Assembly: GCA_035528995.1 (NCBI GenBank)
Contig: DATKXO010000298.1
Coordinates: 1 to 35,985 of the forward strand
DNA: 35,985 nt
Direction of reading: 5' to 3'
Source: DATKXO01 sp035528995
GTDB lineage: Bacteria > Planctomycetota > Phycisphaerae > UBA1845
This document shows, in pieces, positions 17,631-28,137 of the stretch. The position numbers were made by a program, and so were the translations under genes. Every line of letters starts with the position of its first letter. Positions within the stretch are counted from its first letter, which is position 1. The notes under the pieces were generated by a model. It saw nothing but the letters and a program-made list of their open reading frames with translations. It did no database searches and had not been told where the DNA came from.

Positions 17631-17834
17631 ATGTGGCGCACGGTTCTGTTGGCGGGTTTGGTGGTCTTGTCGGCCAGCGGATGCGACATCGTGGTTCCGG
17701 CGGCAACGGTGGAACCCGGCGCAATCCCCTCGGTCCAGTTCCTTCGCCCGGTACGCGACGACATCACCGGTACCTGGGTGGCGGGCTGGATAGACCCCGA
17801 TAACTTCTCCGGGGCCACCGCTACCGGGCAGTAG
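17631..17834 (+). CDS. Small predicted lipoprotein
   Basis: 67 residues starting at ATG 17631, with GGGAGA seven bases upstream. The N-terminus MWRTVLLAGLVVLSASGC is a lipoprotein signal with the lipid-modified Cys at position 18 (lipobox A-S-G-C). The mature part of about 50 residues (DIVVPAATVEPGAIPSVQF and following) has no further cysteine and no recognised domain. It probably resides on a membrane surface. The small size makes it easy to miss; the good signal and ribosome site are why I call it. Function is unknown. The next gene, phosphofructokinase, is 386 bases away and probably separate. Confidence 0.6.
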   Translation: MWRTVLLAGLVVLSASGCDIVVPAATVEPGAIPSVQFLRPVRDDITGTWVAGWIDPDNFSGATATGQ

Positions 17835-18220
17835 CCCCCAGACCGACCCGCTTGTTGGACCTGCACCAGGATGCGGTTCGAGCATGCAAGCCTGCGAAAA
17901 CGCAAGCCGGCTCGGGCGCCGACGCACGACGCCCGGCCGAGGACAGCGATGCGCGCCCCGGCGCAACGCTCCGAACGCCGCTGCCTCAACCCACAAGCAC
18001 GCAAAACGCCGCTGCACCAAGCCGTCTCGACCTGCATAGTCGCGCAGGCGGGCCGCCGTGAGGAAAGCCCCCAGACGCCGTTGCCCCTTGACGCCGGATG
18101 CACCATACCGGCATCATGGCCATCCCCCTCGGGCTCGCATCCCCGCGCGGCCCGCAGGACAGACCTGGCTCTTGGAACGCGGCCGGGGTACCAGCCGTGG
18201 TTCCTGCGGAGATGCAAAGC
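17835..18220. other. Intergenic region before the phosphofructokinase gene
   Basis: No supported gene or clear promoter. The frame of the phosphofructokinase is open from 18098, but the residues it would add do not resemble the family. Confidence 0.4.
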
Positions 18221-19339
18221 ATGAACGACAGCGACCGTCTTCGGCGAATCGGCGTCATGAGCGGCGGCGGCGACTGCCCCGGACTCAACGCGGTCATCCG
18301 GGCGGTGACCAAGACGGCCATCAGCGACCACGCCCTGGAGGTCTACGGCATCGAGGACGGGTTTCTGGGCCTGATCGAGAACCGCATCCGGCCGCTCTCC
18401 TATGCCGACGTCTCCAACATCCTCAACCTGGGAGGCACCATCCTCGGGGCCAGCAACAGGGCTGACCCAGCCAACTTCTGCGTGGGTGAGGACGCAGACG
18501 GCAAGCCGATCTGCAAGGACGTCTCCGATCGAGTGATCGAGTACGTCAGCTCCCGTCGTCTCGACGCCATCGTCTGCATCGGCGGCGACGGGACGATGAC
18601 GGCGGCCGCCAAACTTGCCCTGCGCGGCCTCCACTTTGTCGGGGCGCCCAAGACGATCGACAATGACCTGATGCACACGGAGGTCACCTTCGGGTTCCAC
18701 ACGGCCGTCGAGACCGCCACGGAGGCCCTGGACCGCATCCGCACCACCGCCGCCAGCCACAGCCGCGTGATGCTCGTCGAGCTGATGGGCCGCAACGCCG
18801 GTTGGCTCACCCTCTACGCCGGTATCGCCGCCGGCGCGGACCTCATTCTCATTCCCGAGATCCCCTTCTCCCTCGACGCCATCATCGAACAGTGCCTGGC
18901 TCGCAGCCGAAAGGGCAAAGCCTACACCCTGATCGCCGTGGCCGAAGGCGCCGCCCCCATCGGCGGCGAGGTGGTCGTCGATCGCGTGGTTCGCGATTCG
19001 CCCGACCCGATTCGCCTCGGCGGCATCAGCCAGGTGCTGTGCGAGCAGATCGGACATAGCACCCACCTGGAGTGTCGGGCCACGATCCTGGGCCACGTCC
19101 AGCGCGGCGGAACACCCTGTCCCTACGATCGCGTGCTGGGAACGCAGTTCGGCCATCAGGCGGTCAAGCTGCTGATGGCCGGTCAATACGACTGCCTGGT
19201 CGTCATGCAGAACGGAAGACTCACCAGCGTGCCGCTCGCCGAGGTGGCCGGAAAACAGCGCACCGTGCCGCCGGATCACCCGTTGATCGCGGCCGCCCGG
19301 GCCACCGGAAGCTGCTTCGGCGACGAAGGTGCCGCTTAG
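18221..19339 (+). CDS. pfkA: 6-phosphofructokinase
   Basis: Glycolytic kinase (372 residues) converting fructose 6-phosphate to the 1,6-bisphosphate in the cytoplasm. ATG 18221 gives the expected start MNDSDRLRRIGVMSGGGDCPGLNAVIRA and has GGAG upstream. The phosphoryl donor site is IGGDGT (121-125) and the catalytic segment is PKTIDND (143-149, Asp147). GGDG rather than GGDD favours ATP over pyrophosphate, while Lys rather than Gly before TIDND is the pyrophosphate-type residue; this mixed pair is known from group III enzymes, many of which use ATP. Later motifs MGRNAGWL, IPEIPF and HVQRGGTP are intact. The donor is therefore probably ATP but not certain. No adjacent glycolytic genes are visible. 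Confidence 0.93.
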   Translation: MNDSDRLRRIGVMSGGGDCPGLNAVIRAVTKTAISDHALEVYGIEDGFLGLIENRIRPLSYADVSNILNLGGTILGASNRADPANFCVGEDADGKPICKDVSDRVIEYVSSRRLDAIVCIGGDGTMTAAAKLALRGLHFVGAPKTIDNDLMHTEVTFGFHTAVETATEALDRIRTTAASHSRVMLVELMGRNAGWLTLYAGIAAGADLILIPEIPFSLDAIIEQCLARSRKGKAYTLIAVAEGAAPIGGEVVVDRVVRDSPDPIRLGGISQVLCEQIGHSTHLECRATILGHVQRGGTPCPYDRVLGTQFGHQAVKLLMAGQYDCLVVMQNGRLTSVPLAEVAGKQRTVPPDHPLIAAARATGSCFGDEGAA

Positions 19340-19695
19340 CTCACCTCGACCGTGCGGCCTATCCGTCGCCATGACGGCGGGCAAGCCACTCGGTTTTTGC
19401 GAAACGACCTCCACCCCGGTGCCGATACCTTAACAGATTGCGGACGGTCCGCGCCCTGTGGCGAACAAACGCTAACTTCTTGAAGGGCCGTGACTTAGAA
19501 GTGGCCTCCTTTGACTTACCACGCCGCGCCTCATAGGATTGGGTGCGATAAGCACGGGCCTACGCCTCGGGGTTTGCGTTGAGCGAGAAGCAGGAGCCTG
19601 ATCGCGAGTCCTGGAATCGCTGTGCACATTGCGAGGTGGGCCCGGAAGGCTGTGGACAAAATGAACCGCCACTGGGCCGCTAAAGGAGTGCGGTG
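19340..19695. other. Intergenic region with the promoter of the PrkA operon
   Basis: 356 bases without a supported gene. The right half contains a promoter-like pair (19511-19539) and ends with AAAGGAG before the PrkA start. Confidence 0.55.
19511..19539 (+). promoter_or_regulatory. Candidate promoter of the prkA-yeaH-spoVR operon
   Basis: TTGACT (19511-19516), 17-base spacer, TAGGAT (19534-19539). The -35 matches 5/6 and the -10 matches 4/6. It would give a leader of about 150 bases. A different sigma factor may also act, since this operon is stress-regulated elsewhere. Confidence 0.45.
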
Positions 19696-21756
<2,061 letters not shown>

Positions 21757-21782
21757 GAAAGAGAGGCAAGAGGCACCAGGGC

Positions 21783-21880
21783 GCAGGGTGGGTGGAGTCG
21801 GCCGCAAGCGGACGCAACCCACCTTCCGTCGACTGCAGAGAGACGCAGTGGTGGGTTTCGCTACGCTCTGACCACCCTGC
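21783..21880. repeat. Two inverted copies of a dispersed short repeat
   Basis: A unit at 21783-21823 starts GCAGGGTGGG and ends AACCCACC. A shorter copy lies in the opposite orientation at 21850-21880, starting GGTGGGTTTCGC and ending CCACCCTGC. The outer GCAGGGTGG and CCACCCTGC form a perfect 9-bp inverted repeat. The pair sits between the PrkA and YeaH-like genes. Related copies are at 27995-28025 and 32101-32131. Confidence 0.65.
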
Positions 21881-21902
21881 ATCTTGTCGTCGCGGTGGCA
21901 CA

Positions 21903-22997
21903 ATGAAGATTCGTAAGGACCATCAACGATTCCGCCAGATCGTCAAGGGCAAGATCCGCGACGATCTGCGCAAGTTCCTGACCCGGGGCGAGCTGCTGGG
22001 CCGCGAGGGCAAGAACCTCATCAGCATCCCCGTGCGCGGGATCGACATCCCCACCTTCCGGTACGGCGACAACAGCGACGCCGGCGTCGGCACCGGTGAC
22101 GGCAAGCCCGGCGACACCGTGGACGGCGAGGGCGACGGGATCGGCCCCGGCGGCACCCAGGAGGGACAGCACATCCTCGAGGTCGAGGTCAGCCTCGACG
22201 AGCTGGCCGACATCCTCGGCCAGGAACTGCAACTGCCCCGCATCCAACCCCGCGGCAAGCATCGCCTCACCAGCGAGCGGGATCGCTACAGCGGCATCCG
22301 CCAGTCCGGCCCCGAGTCCCTGCGGCACTTCCGGCGGACCTTCCGACGGGCCCTGCGCCGCCAGATCATGAGCGGGGCCTACGACCCGGAGCGCCCCCGC
22401 ATCGTCTTCGAGCGCCGCGACAAGGTTTACCGCAGTTGGAAGACGGTCCTCAGCCCGCAGTCCAACGCGGTCATCGTCTACATGATGGACGTCTCCGGCT
22501 CCATGGGTGACGAGCAGAAGGAGCTGGTCCGCCTGGAGGCCTTCTGGATCGACGCCTGGCTCCGGCGGAACTACCAGGGTATCGAGTCGCGCTACATCGT
22601 CCACGACGTCCGGGCCGCCGAGGTCGATCGCGAGACCTTCTACCACCTCCGCGAAGACGGCGGAACGCGCATCAGCAGCGCCTTCCGCTGTGCCCGCGAG
22701 CTGCTCGACCAGCACTATCCCGCCCAGGAGTGGAACGTCTACCTCTTCCACTTCTCCGACGGCGACAACAGCTCCGAGTCCGACTCGCGGGAGTGCTGCA
22801 AGATCCTCAGCGAGCACCTGCTGCCCAACTGCAACATGTTCGGCTACTGCCAGGTGGCCAGCGCCTACGGCAGCGGAAACTTCATCAACGTACTGCACGA
22901 GCACCTGTCCAACCAGGAGGACATGATCACCTCGCGGGTCAACAACAAGGACGACATATACGACAGCATCAAGGCCTTCTTCAGCAAGGGAAAGTGA
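21903..22997 (+). CDS. yeaH: YeaH-like (DUF444) protein with von Willebrand A domain
   Basis: 364 residues, cytoplasmic. The N-terminal part has KIRKDHQRFRQIVKGKIRDDL, a family hallmark, and a Gly/Asp-rich linker (residues about 60-90). The C-terminal vWA domain has the metal-ion-dependent adhesion site DVSGSMG (about residue 195) and later TRISSAFRCARELL and FHFSDGDNSSE. The protein is a standard partner of PrkA/YeaG and SpoVR; its biochemical role is not settled. Start ATG 21903 has only a weak GGTGG upstream. It lies 146 bases after PrkA, a gap filled by the inverted repeat copies, and 15 bases before SpoVR. Confidence 0.94.
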   Translation: MKIRKDHQRFRQIVKGKIRDDLRKFLTRGELLGREGKNLISIPVRGIDIPTFRYGDNSDAGVGTGDGKPGDTVDGEGDGIGPGGTQEGQHILEVEVSLDELADILGQELQLPRIQPRGKHRLTSERDRYSGIRQSGPESLRHFRRTFRRALRRQIMSGAYDPERPRIVFERRDKVYRSWKTVLSPQSNAVIVYMMDVSGSMGDEQKELVRLEAFWIDAWLRRNYQGIESRYIVHDVRAAEVDRETFYHLREDGGTRISSAFRCARELLDQHYPAQEWNVYLFHFSDGDNSSESDSRECCKILSEHLLPNCNMFGYCQVASAYGSGNFINVLHEHLSNQEDMITSRVNNKDDIYDSIKAFFSKGK

Positions 22998-23012
22998 CCC
23001 GGTCCAGCCGCC

Positions 23013-24569
23013 ATGCCCACTGAACCAGCCAAACAGATCGCCGAATGGGCCGAACGCATCGCAGAACACGCCCGCGCCGAAGGGCTGGACTTCTACGACA
23101 CCCTCTTCGAGGTGCTCGACTACGACCAGATCACCCAGGTGGCCGCCTACGGAGGCTTCCCCCAGCGCTATCCCTACTGGCGCTTCGGCATGGAGTACGA
23201 GCGGCTCCGCAAGCAGCACGCCTACGGGCTGGGCAAGATCTACGAGATGGTCATCAACAACGACCCCTGCTACGCCTATCTGCTCAGCGACAACGCCCTG
23301 GTGGACACCAAGACGGTCATCGCCCACGTCTACGCCCACTGCGATTTCTTCAAGAACAACGTCTGGTTCAGCCGCACCAACCGCCGCATGATGGACGAGA
23401 TGGCCAACCACGCCACCCGCATCCGGCGCTACGTCGAACGATACGGCATCGACGAGGTCGAGCGCTTCATCGACACCTGTCAGTCCCTGGAGAACCTCAT
23501 CGACCCCCACTCCCCCTTCATGCGCCGCAGGCCCCCGCGGAACGCCCCGCGCCCCGACAAGCGGGAGAAGCCCCAGGTGACCCGCTACCCGGCCAAGGCC
23601 TACATGGACCGCTACATCAACCCGGCCCGCCGCCTGGCCGAAGAGGAACGCAAGATGCGCGAGGCCGCCGAGCGGTCCGTCGGCAAGGCGCCCGCGTCGC
23701 CACAGCGCGACGTCATGCTCTTCCTGCTGGAACGCGCCCCCCTCGAGGACTGGCAAGCCGACATCCTGGCCATCGTCCGCGAGGAGGCCTACTACTTCGC
23801 CCCCCAGGGGCAGACCAAGATCATGAACGAGGGCTGGGCCGTCTACTGGCACTCCACCATCATGACCAACTACTGCCTCGAGGCCTCCGAACTGATCACC
23901 TACTGCGAGCACCACGCCGGCACCCTCGCCACCTCGCCCGGCCGGTTGAACCCCTACAAGCTCGGCGTCGAGCTGTTACGCGACATCGAGCGCCGCTGGA
24001 ACACCGGCCGATACGGCGTCGAGTACGACAGCTGCGACAACATGGAGCAGCGCCGCAAATGGGGCAAGGACAAGGAGCTCCCGGGCCGCGTCGTCGGCCT
24101 CGGCTCACCCGGGCGCCAGAAGATCTTCCAGGTCCGCAGAATCTACAACGACGTCACCTTCCTCGACGAGTTCCTCACCCCCGAGTTCGTCGAGGACCAG
24201 AAGCTCTACCACTACCGCTACGACCCGGCCAGCGGGCGAATGGTCGTGGTCAGCCGCGACTTCGACCGCATCAAGGAGCAGATGCTCTTCATGCTCACCA
24301 ACCACGCCCAGCCCTACATCTACGTGCTGGACGGAAACTACCGCAACCGCGGCGAACTCTACCTCGGCCACCGCCACGTCGGCGTGGACCTGGACATCAA
24401 GTTCGCCACCGAGACCCTCAAGGCCCTGCAGGCCGTCTGGGGCCGCCCCGTCCACATCCACACCGTCATCGACGACGCACCCATGCTCTTCTCCTACGAC
24501 GGGAAGCAGTCCACCCAGCAGCACGTGGACGACTCCATCGACCAACCCGCCAACATTCTGGACGAGTAG
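23013..24569 (+). CDS. spoVR: SpoVR family protein (YcgB-like)
   Basis: 518 residues, the usual length. Bacillus SpoVR affects spore cortex formation, and the E. coli homologue YcgB belongs to the RpoS stress regulon; the molecular function is unknown. The N-terminus FYDTLFEVLDYDQITQVAAY, the segments HVYAHCDFFKNNVWF and NEGWAVYWHSTIM, and the C-terminal YLGHRHVGVDLDI region are typical. It is the third gene of the PrkA module, 15 bases after the YeaH-like stop, with no separate promoter. No spore function is implied: the operon is widespread in non-sporulating bacteria. Confidence 0.94.
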   Translation: MPTEPAKQIAEWAERIAEHARAEGLDFYDTLFEVLDYDQITQVAAYGGFPQRYPYWRFGMEYERLRKQHAYGLGKIYEMVINNDPCYAYLLSDNALVDTKTVIAHVYAHCDFFKNNVWFSRTNRRMMDEMANHATRIRRYVERYGIDEVERFIDTCQSLENLIDPHSPFMRRRPPRNAPRPDKREKPQVTRYPAKAYMDRYINPARRLAEEERKMREAAERSVGKAPASPQRDVMLFLLERAPLEDWQADILAIVREEAYYFAPQGQTKIMNEGWAVYWHSTIMTNYCLEASELITYCEHHAGTLATSPGRLNPYKLGVELLRDIERRWNTGRYGVEYDSCDNMEQRRKWGKDKELPGRVVGLGSPGRQKIFQVRRIYNDVTFLDEFLTPEFVEDQKLYHYRYDPASGRMVVVSRDFDRIKEQMLFMLTNHAQPYIYVLDGNYRNRGELYLGHRHVGVDLDIKFATETLKALQAVWGRPVHIHTVIDDAPMLFSYDGKQSTQQHVDDSIDQPANILDE

Positions 24570-24705
24570 CCGCCGGCAGTCGGCCCCGGTCAGCGCGTGT
24601 GGCACCAAGCCTCAGTCGCACCGTTTCCGTGTGGCAACGGCCCTTGGCCGTATCGGGCGCGTTTCACCCGCCGATATGACTCAATGCTTGCTTGTCGCCG
24701 ACCCG

Positions 24706-25950
24706 TCAGCGCGCCAGCCGCAACGCGGCCTTCTCACCGCCTCGACGATCCGCCCGGGTCCGACCGCCTCGCGCGGTGTGCCCGTTCCCGGCCCACTTCC
24801 TCATCCGTCCGGCTTGCGTCGAGAACTCCCGGCCGAACCGCACGCCCAAAAACGCCGCGTACAGCGCGTCGAGAACCGCGCTGCAACGCACCACGTGCAT
24901 CAGGCGCTCCTCCAGCCGCACACGCGGGTCCGGCTCGTCGGCATCCGGGACCTTCAGGCCACCAACCTGCCACTTGGCCGCGTCGAGTGTGAAGACGTAC
25001 TCGTCCGCGCCCACCCACAGGGTCAATCCGGCCCGCGTCGGCTGCTTCCCGGTGCGCAGCGCCGCCCGGGCCTCCGGCGCGTCCGCCGGGCTGTCCGCGT
25101 AGATGACGTCCCGCCCGGTCAACTGAAAGTCGCAATCGAGCTTCAGCATCTTGTCCATCACCACCTCGACGTCGCCCGGCAGGTTGTGCCGGCCGTCGGA
25201 GCCGATCGGCACCGCACCCTCCCTCGTATCGCCCTCGTGCCACAGCCAGGTCAGGAACTCCCGCCCCAGAAAGCTGCGGTCGGCCGCATCGACCGGCCCC
25301 TGCCCGTTGCCCTCGCCGACCGGCGGATCGGCCAGGTGGAACGGAACGGCGTCCTCGTACGCCCGGTGGCAACCCGTCTCCTCGCTGATCCGCGCAGCCA
25401 CCTCGGGCGCATTCATGGGCACCAGCTTGGCCCCGAACGTCTCGGCGAACAGCAGCAGCAGCTTGTCCTGGGCCGTAGCGCTCAGCGAGCCGAAGTAGAC
25501 CGCACGACCCTCCGGATCGAAGACCATCGGATAGGCCGCCATTCGTCGGAACGCTCCGGCGCGGCTTTCCTTCTCCGCTCGCGCCTCGGCCGCCTCCCGG
25601 GCCTGACGGACCTCCTCCCTATTGAGCGATTGCTTGCCCGAGGCATCAAGCGCGGCCGCCTCCTCCATTTTCTGGTAGCTGCGTACCACGTTGGGCGGCG
25701 CGGCCGTCCGATCTAGCCGCATGGCCACGTGCAGGAACCGGCCGACGCAGACCTTCGACTCTTCGATCCGCGTATCGAACAGATGCGTCGGTGCGATCCA
25801 GCCGGTCTCGATCCCGTCGGAAGACGCCGAGTGCGCCGCACCGAAGGCGTGTTCCCCCAGTTTCTCGATCACCGACTTGTCGACCGTCTTGGGATGCGGC
25901 CCGCTCACGTGATACCGCTGAAACGAAACGCTCCCCGATGCGAATCCCAT
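24706..25950 (-). CDS. RdgC-like protein
   Basis: 414 residues, starting MGFASGSVSFQRYHVSGPHPK at ATG 25950 with AGGAGG six bases upstream. The layout fits the recombination-associated RdgC superfamily: a first half with GWIAPTHLFD and LHVAMRLD strands, a charged helix (SLNREEVRQAREAAEARAEK split across it), the segment FDPEGRAVYFGSLSATAQD, and the FLTWLWHEGD motif seen in RdgC-like proteins outside the Proteobacteria. E. coli RdgC is a DNA-binding ring protein of about 300 residues that limits RecA function; this one is about 110 residues longer. DNA binding here is inferred from family resemblance. Convergent with spoVR. An unrelated hypothetical family with chance likeness remains possible. 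Confidence 0.6.
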   Translation of the reverse strand: MGFASGSVSFQRYHVSGPHPKTVDKSVIEKLGEHAFGAAHSASSDGIETGWIAPTHLFDTRIEESKVCVGRFLHVAMRLDRTAAPPNVVRSYQKMEEAAALDASGKQSLNREEVRQAREAAEARAEKESRAGAFRRMAAYPMVFDPEGRAVYFGSLSATAQDKLLLLFAETFGAKLVPMNAPEVAARISEETGCHRAYEDAVPFHLADPPVGEGNGQGPVDAADRSFLGREFLTWLWHEGDTREGAVPIGSDGRHNLPGDVEVVMDKMLKLDCDFQLTGRDVIYADSPADAPEARAALRTGKQPTRAGLTLWVGADEYVFTLDAAKWQVGGLKVPDADEPDPRVRLEERLMHVVRCSAVLDALYAAFLGVRFGREFSTQAGRMRKWAGNGHTARGGRTRADRRGGEKAALRLAR

Positions 25951-26288
25951 GACCGCCCTCCTCAATGATGGCGCATCACCTGAAGGCTGGACGCGCCGAC
26001 TGGACTGGTTCATCCGGCAACCCACGGCAAGCTACCAAGCCGAGTCGCAGCGTCAAAGGCGGATTCTTCGCGCCCCAGGGTGAGTTGTTTGTCCACCCGG
26101 CGTTAAGATAAGCCACTCCCTTAGGATGACGACCACCCCCGCAAGCAAATCACAGACCTCAAAAAACTCCGCCGCAGGCCCACGCGACGCTCGACCGCCC
26201 GGCAGGCGGTCGTTGACAGTCGCCCGTTCAGCGAACAAAGTGTCGCCGCGGTCTGGGCGACGCAGCCTGTGGAGAGAAGAACCTCAGC
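25951..26288. other. Intergenic region between divergent RdgC-like and antiporter genes
   Basis: 338 bases. Apart from the AGGAGG site for the RdgC-like gene near its left edge I see no clear promoter hexamers, repeats or open frame of note. Confidence 0.45.
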
Positions 26289-27980
26289 ATGTGGACCAAC
26301 ACGCTTGCCACTGTGCCGGCGATTCTCGCGTCGGGCGCCGGAGCCGAACCCGCCGCCGAGCACTCGGGCATGCCCACCGAGATCGCCGTCATCACGCTGC
26401 TCGTCGTGGCCTCGGCCGTCGCCATGCTGGTCCGCCGGATCAAGCTGCCCTATACCATCGCACTCGTCGTGGCCGGACTGGCCATGGGAGCGGCCCGGGG
26501 CCTGCTCCCCGAGTCGGTCCTCTCGCTGCACCTCTCCGAAGACCTGCTCATGGCCGTGCTGCTGCCGGCCCTGCTCTTCGAGGCCGCCTTCCACGTCAAC
26601 CTGACCGATTTCAAGGCCAACGTACGGGCCATCCTCCTGCTGGCCCTGCCCGGAGTCGCCCTGGGTATCGCACTGGCCGGCGGAGCGTTCGCCGTCGTGC
26701 TGCCCTGGTTTGACTTACAGGTCTCGCTGCTGATCGCCTGTCTCATCGGCTCGATGCTGGCCGCCACCGATCCGGTCAGCGTGATCGCTTTGTTCAAGGA
26801 GCTGGGTGCGCCCAAGCGCCTGGCCCTGATCATGGAGGGCGAAAGCCTGCTCAACGACGGTGTGGCCGTCGTCGCTTTCTCGGCACTGGCCGCCGCCGCA
26901 GGCTACGGGCCCAACGCCGGCCAGGTCGACGCCGCGTGGGTGGTCCGGTTCCTGCTCCTGGAGATCGGCGGCGGGCTGGTGATCGGCCTGGCCCTGGGGG
27001 CGCTCGTCTCCTGGGTGCTCTCCCTGACAGAAGACCATCTGGTCGAGATCACCCTGACCACCGTGCTGGCTTACGGCGCGTATCTCCTGGCGTTCAAGGT
27101 CCACGCCTCGGGCGTGATCGCCGTCGTGGCAGCCGGCATGATGTGCGGGAACTTCGGCTCCAAGCACGGCATGTCGCCCGCCACCCGGCTGGCCGTCGTG
27201 TCGTTCTGGGAGTACGCGACCTTCGCCGTCAACTCGATCGTCTTCCTGCTGATCGGCATGGAGATCGAGCTGTCGCGCCTGACGGCCGTGCTGCCGGCGG
27301 CCGCCGTCGTCTTCCTGATCCTCACCGTCGTGCGGGCCGGCGTGATCTGGTCCGTGGCCCCACTGGCCGAACGATGGGAGGGTGCGTTCGGTCGCGGCTG
27401 GCGACCGGTCCTGACCTGGGGCGGCCTGCGCGGCGGAATCTCGATGGTCCTGGCCTTGTGGGTGGTCCAGGCCGGCATCGCCCGGGGCCGCGAGATTCGC
27501 GACCTGGTCTTCGCCACCGTGCTGATCATCCTACTGCTTCAGGGGACCACGATCGGGCCGCTGCTCAGACGCCTGGGGCTGGTCTTCACCTCTCATGAGT
27601 ACCAGCGCGCCGCCGCCCTGCGAGCCCGGATGAAGGCCGTCAAGGCCGCCCTCAAGGACCTCGACCGCCGCGTTGCCGAGGCCTCCATCTCCACGTCGGC
27701 CTACCGGGAGTTGCGCGAGCAGTACGCCGGGCGCCAGGGCCAGATCGAGGAGGCCCTGGAAGCCCTCGCTCCGTCGGAAGAGATCCTCGATCGCGAGATC
27801 GACACGCTGCGCCGGAACCTGGCCCTGGTCGAGAAGGACGCCATCCGCTCCGCCTTCGCCAAGGGCACCATCGGCGAACAGACCATGCGCGACCTCCTGG
27901 TCAGGATCGACACCGACACCGAGCAGCCCCACTCCCAGCCCCCCCACTCCGACCCGCGCGATTCCGAACCGCGCCCGTGA
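26289..27980 (+). CDS. Na+/H+ antiporter, CPA1 family
   Basis: Inner-membrane cation/proton exchanger of 563 residues with about 12 membrane segments (residues about 30-430) and a cytoplasmic helical tail. CPA1 hallmarks are ATDPVSVIALFKELG, the ion-binding ESLLNDGVAVV with its Asn-Asp pair, and WGGLRGGISM. The tail (about 435-550) is rich in Arg, Glu and Ala and is probably coiled coil (ALRARMKAVKAALKDLDRR), similar to regulatory tails in NhaP-type antiporters. It probably exports Na+ or K+ to control pH and salt. The ion cannot be set from sequence. The ATG at 26289 has a GGAG only at long distance; ATG 26370 is an alternative start that would still keep all membrane segments. Confidence 0.92.
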   Translation: MWTNTLATVPAILASGAGAEPAAEHSGMPTEIAVITLLVVASAVAMLVRRIKLPYTIALVVAGLAMGAARGLLPESVLSLHLSEDLLMAVLLPALLFEAAFHVNLTDFKANVRAILLLALPGVALGIALAGGAFAVVLPWFDLQVSLLIACLIGSMLAATDPVSVIALFKELGAPKRLALIMEGESLLNDGVAVVAFSALAAAAGYGPNAGQVDAAWVVRFLLLEIGGGLVIGLALGALVSWVLSLTEDHLVEITLTTVLAYGAYLLAFKVHASGVIAVVAAGMMCGNFGSKHGMSPATRLAVVSFWEYATFAVNSIVFLLIGMEIELSRLTAVLPAAAVVFLILTVVRAGVIWSVAPLAERWEGAFGRGWRPVLTWGGLRGGISMVLALWVVQAGIARGREIRDLVFATVLIILLLQGTTIGPLLRRLGLVFTSHEYQRAAALRARMKAVKAALKDLDRRVAEASISTSAYRELREQYAGRQGQIEEALEALAPSEEILDREIDTLRRNLALVEKDAIRSAFAKGTIGEQTMRDLLVRIDTDTEQPHSQPPHSDPRDSEPRP

Positions 27981-27994
27981 GGGAGCGGACAGTT

Positions 27995-28025
27995 GTAGGA
28001 CGGGTGAAGCGAAGCCCAACCCACC
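27995..28025 (+). repeat. Copy of the dispersed short repeat
   Basis: A 31-base unit starting GTAGGACGGGTGAAGCGAAG and ending AACCCACC. It differs from the unit at 32101-32131 at three positions. It lies just after the antiporter stop, in the convergent region. A nearby 8-bp stem (28068-28075 with 28091-28098) has no T-run. Confidence 0.7.
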
Positions 28026-28137
28026 GCGGTGCTTTCCGGGTAAGCGCTCTTCAGATAAGAAAAGAGACGCACGGGATGGCGTTTTCTCACCCCGTGCGCC
28101 CAAGACTGCTTGACTCACCGCCGAGCGCGGCCGGTCA

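Noticed and set aside
28068..28098. Intrinsic terminator between the antiporter and the probable selenoprotein gene
   Set aside because: There is an 8-bp stem but a 15-base loop and no T-run on either strand.
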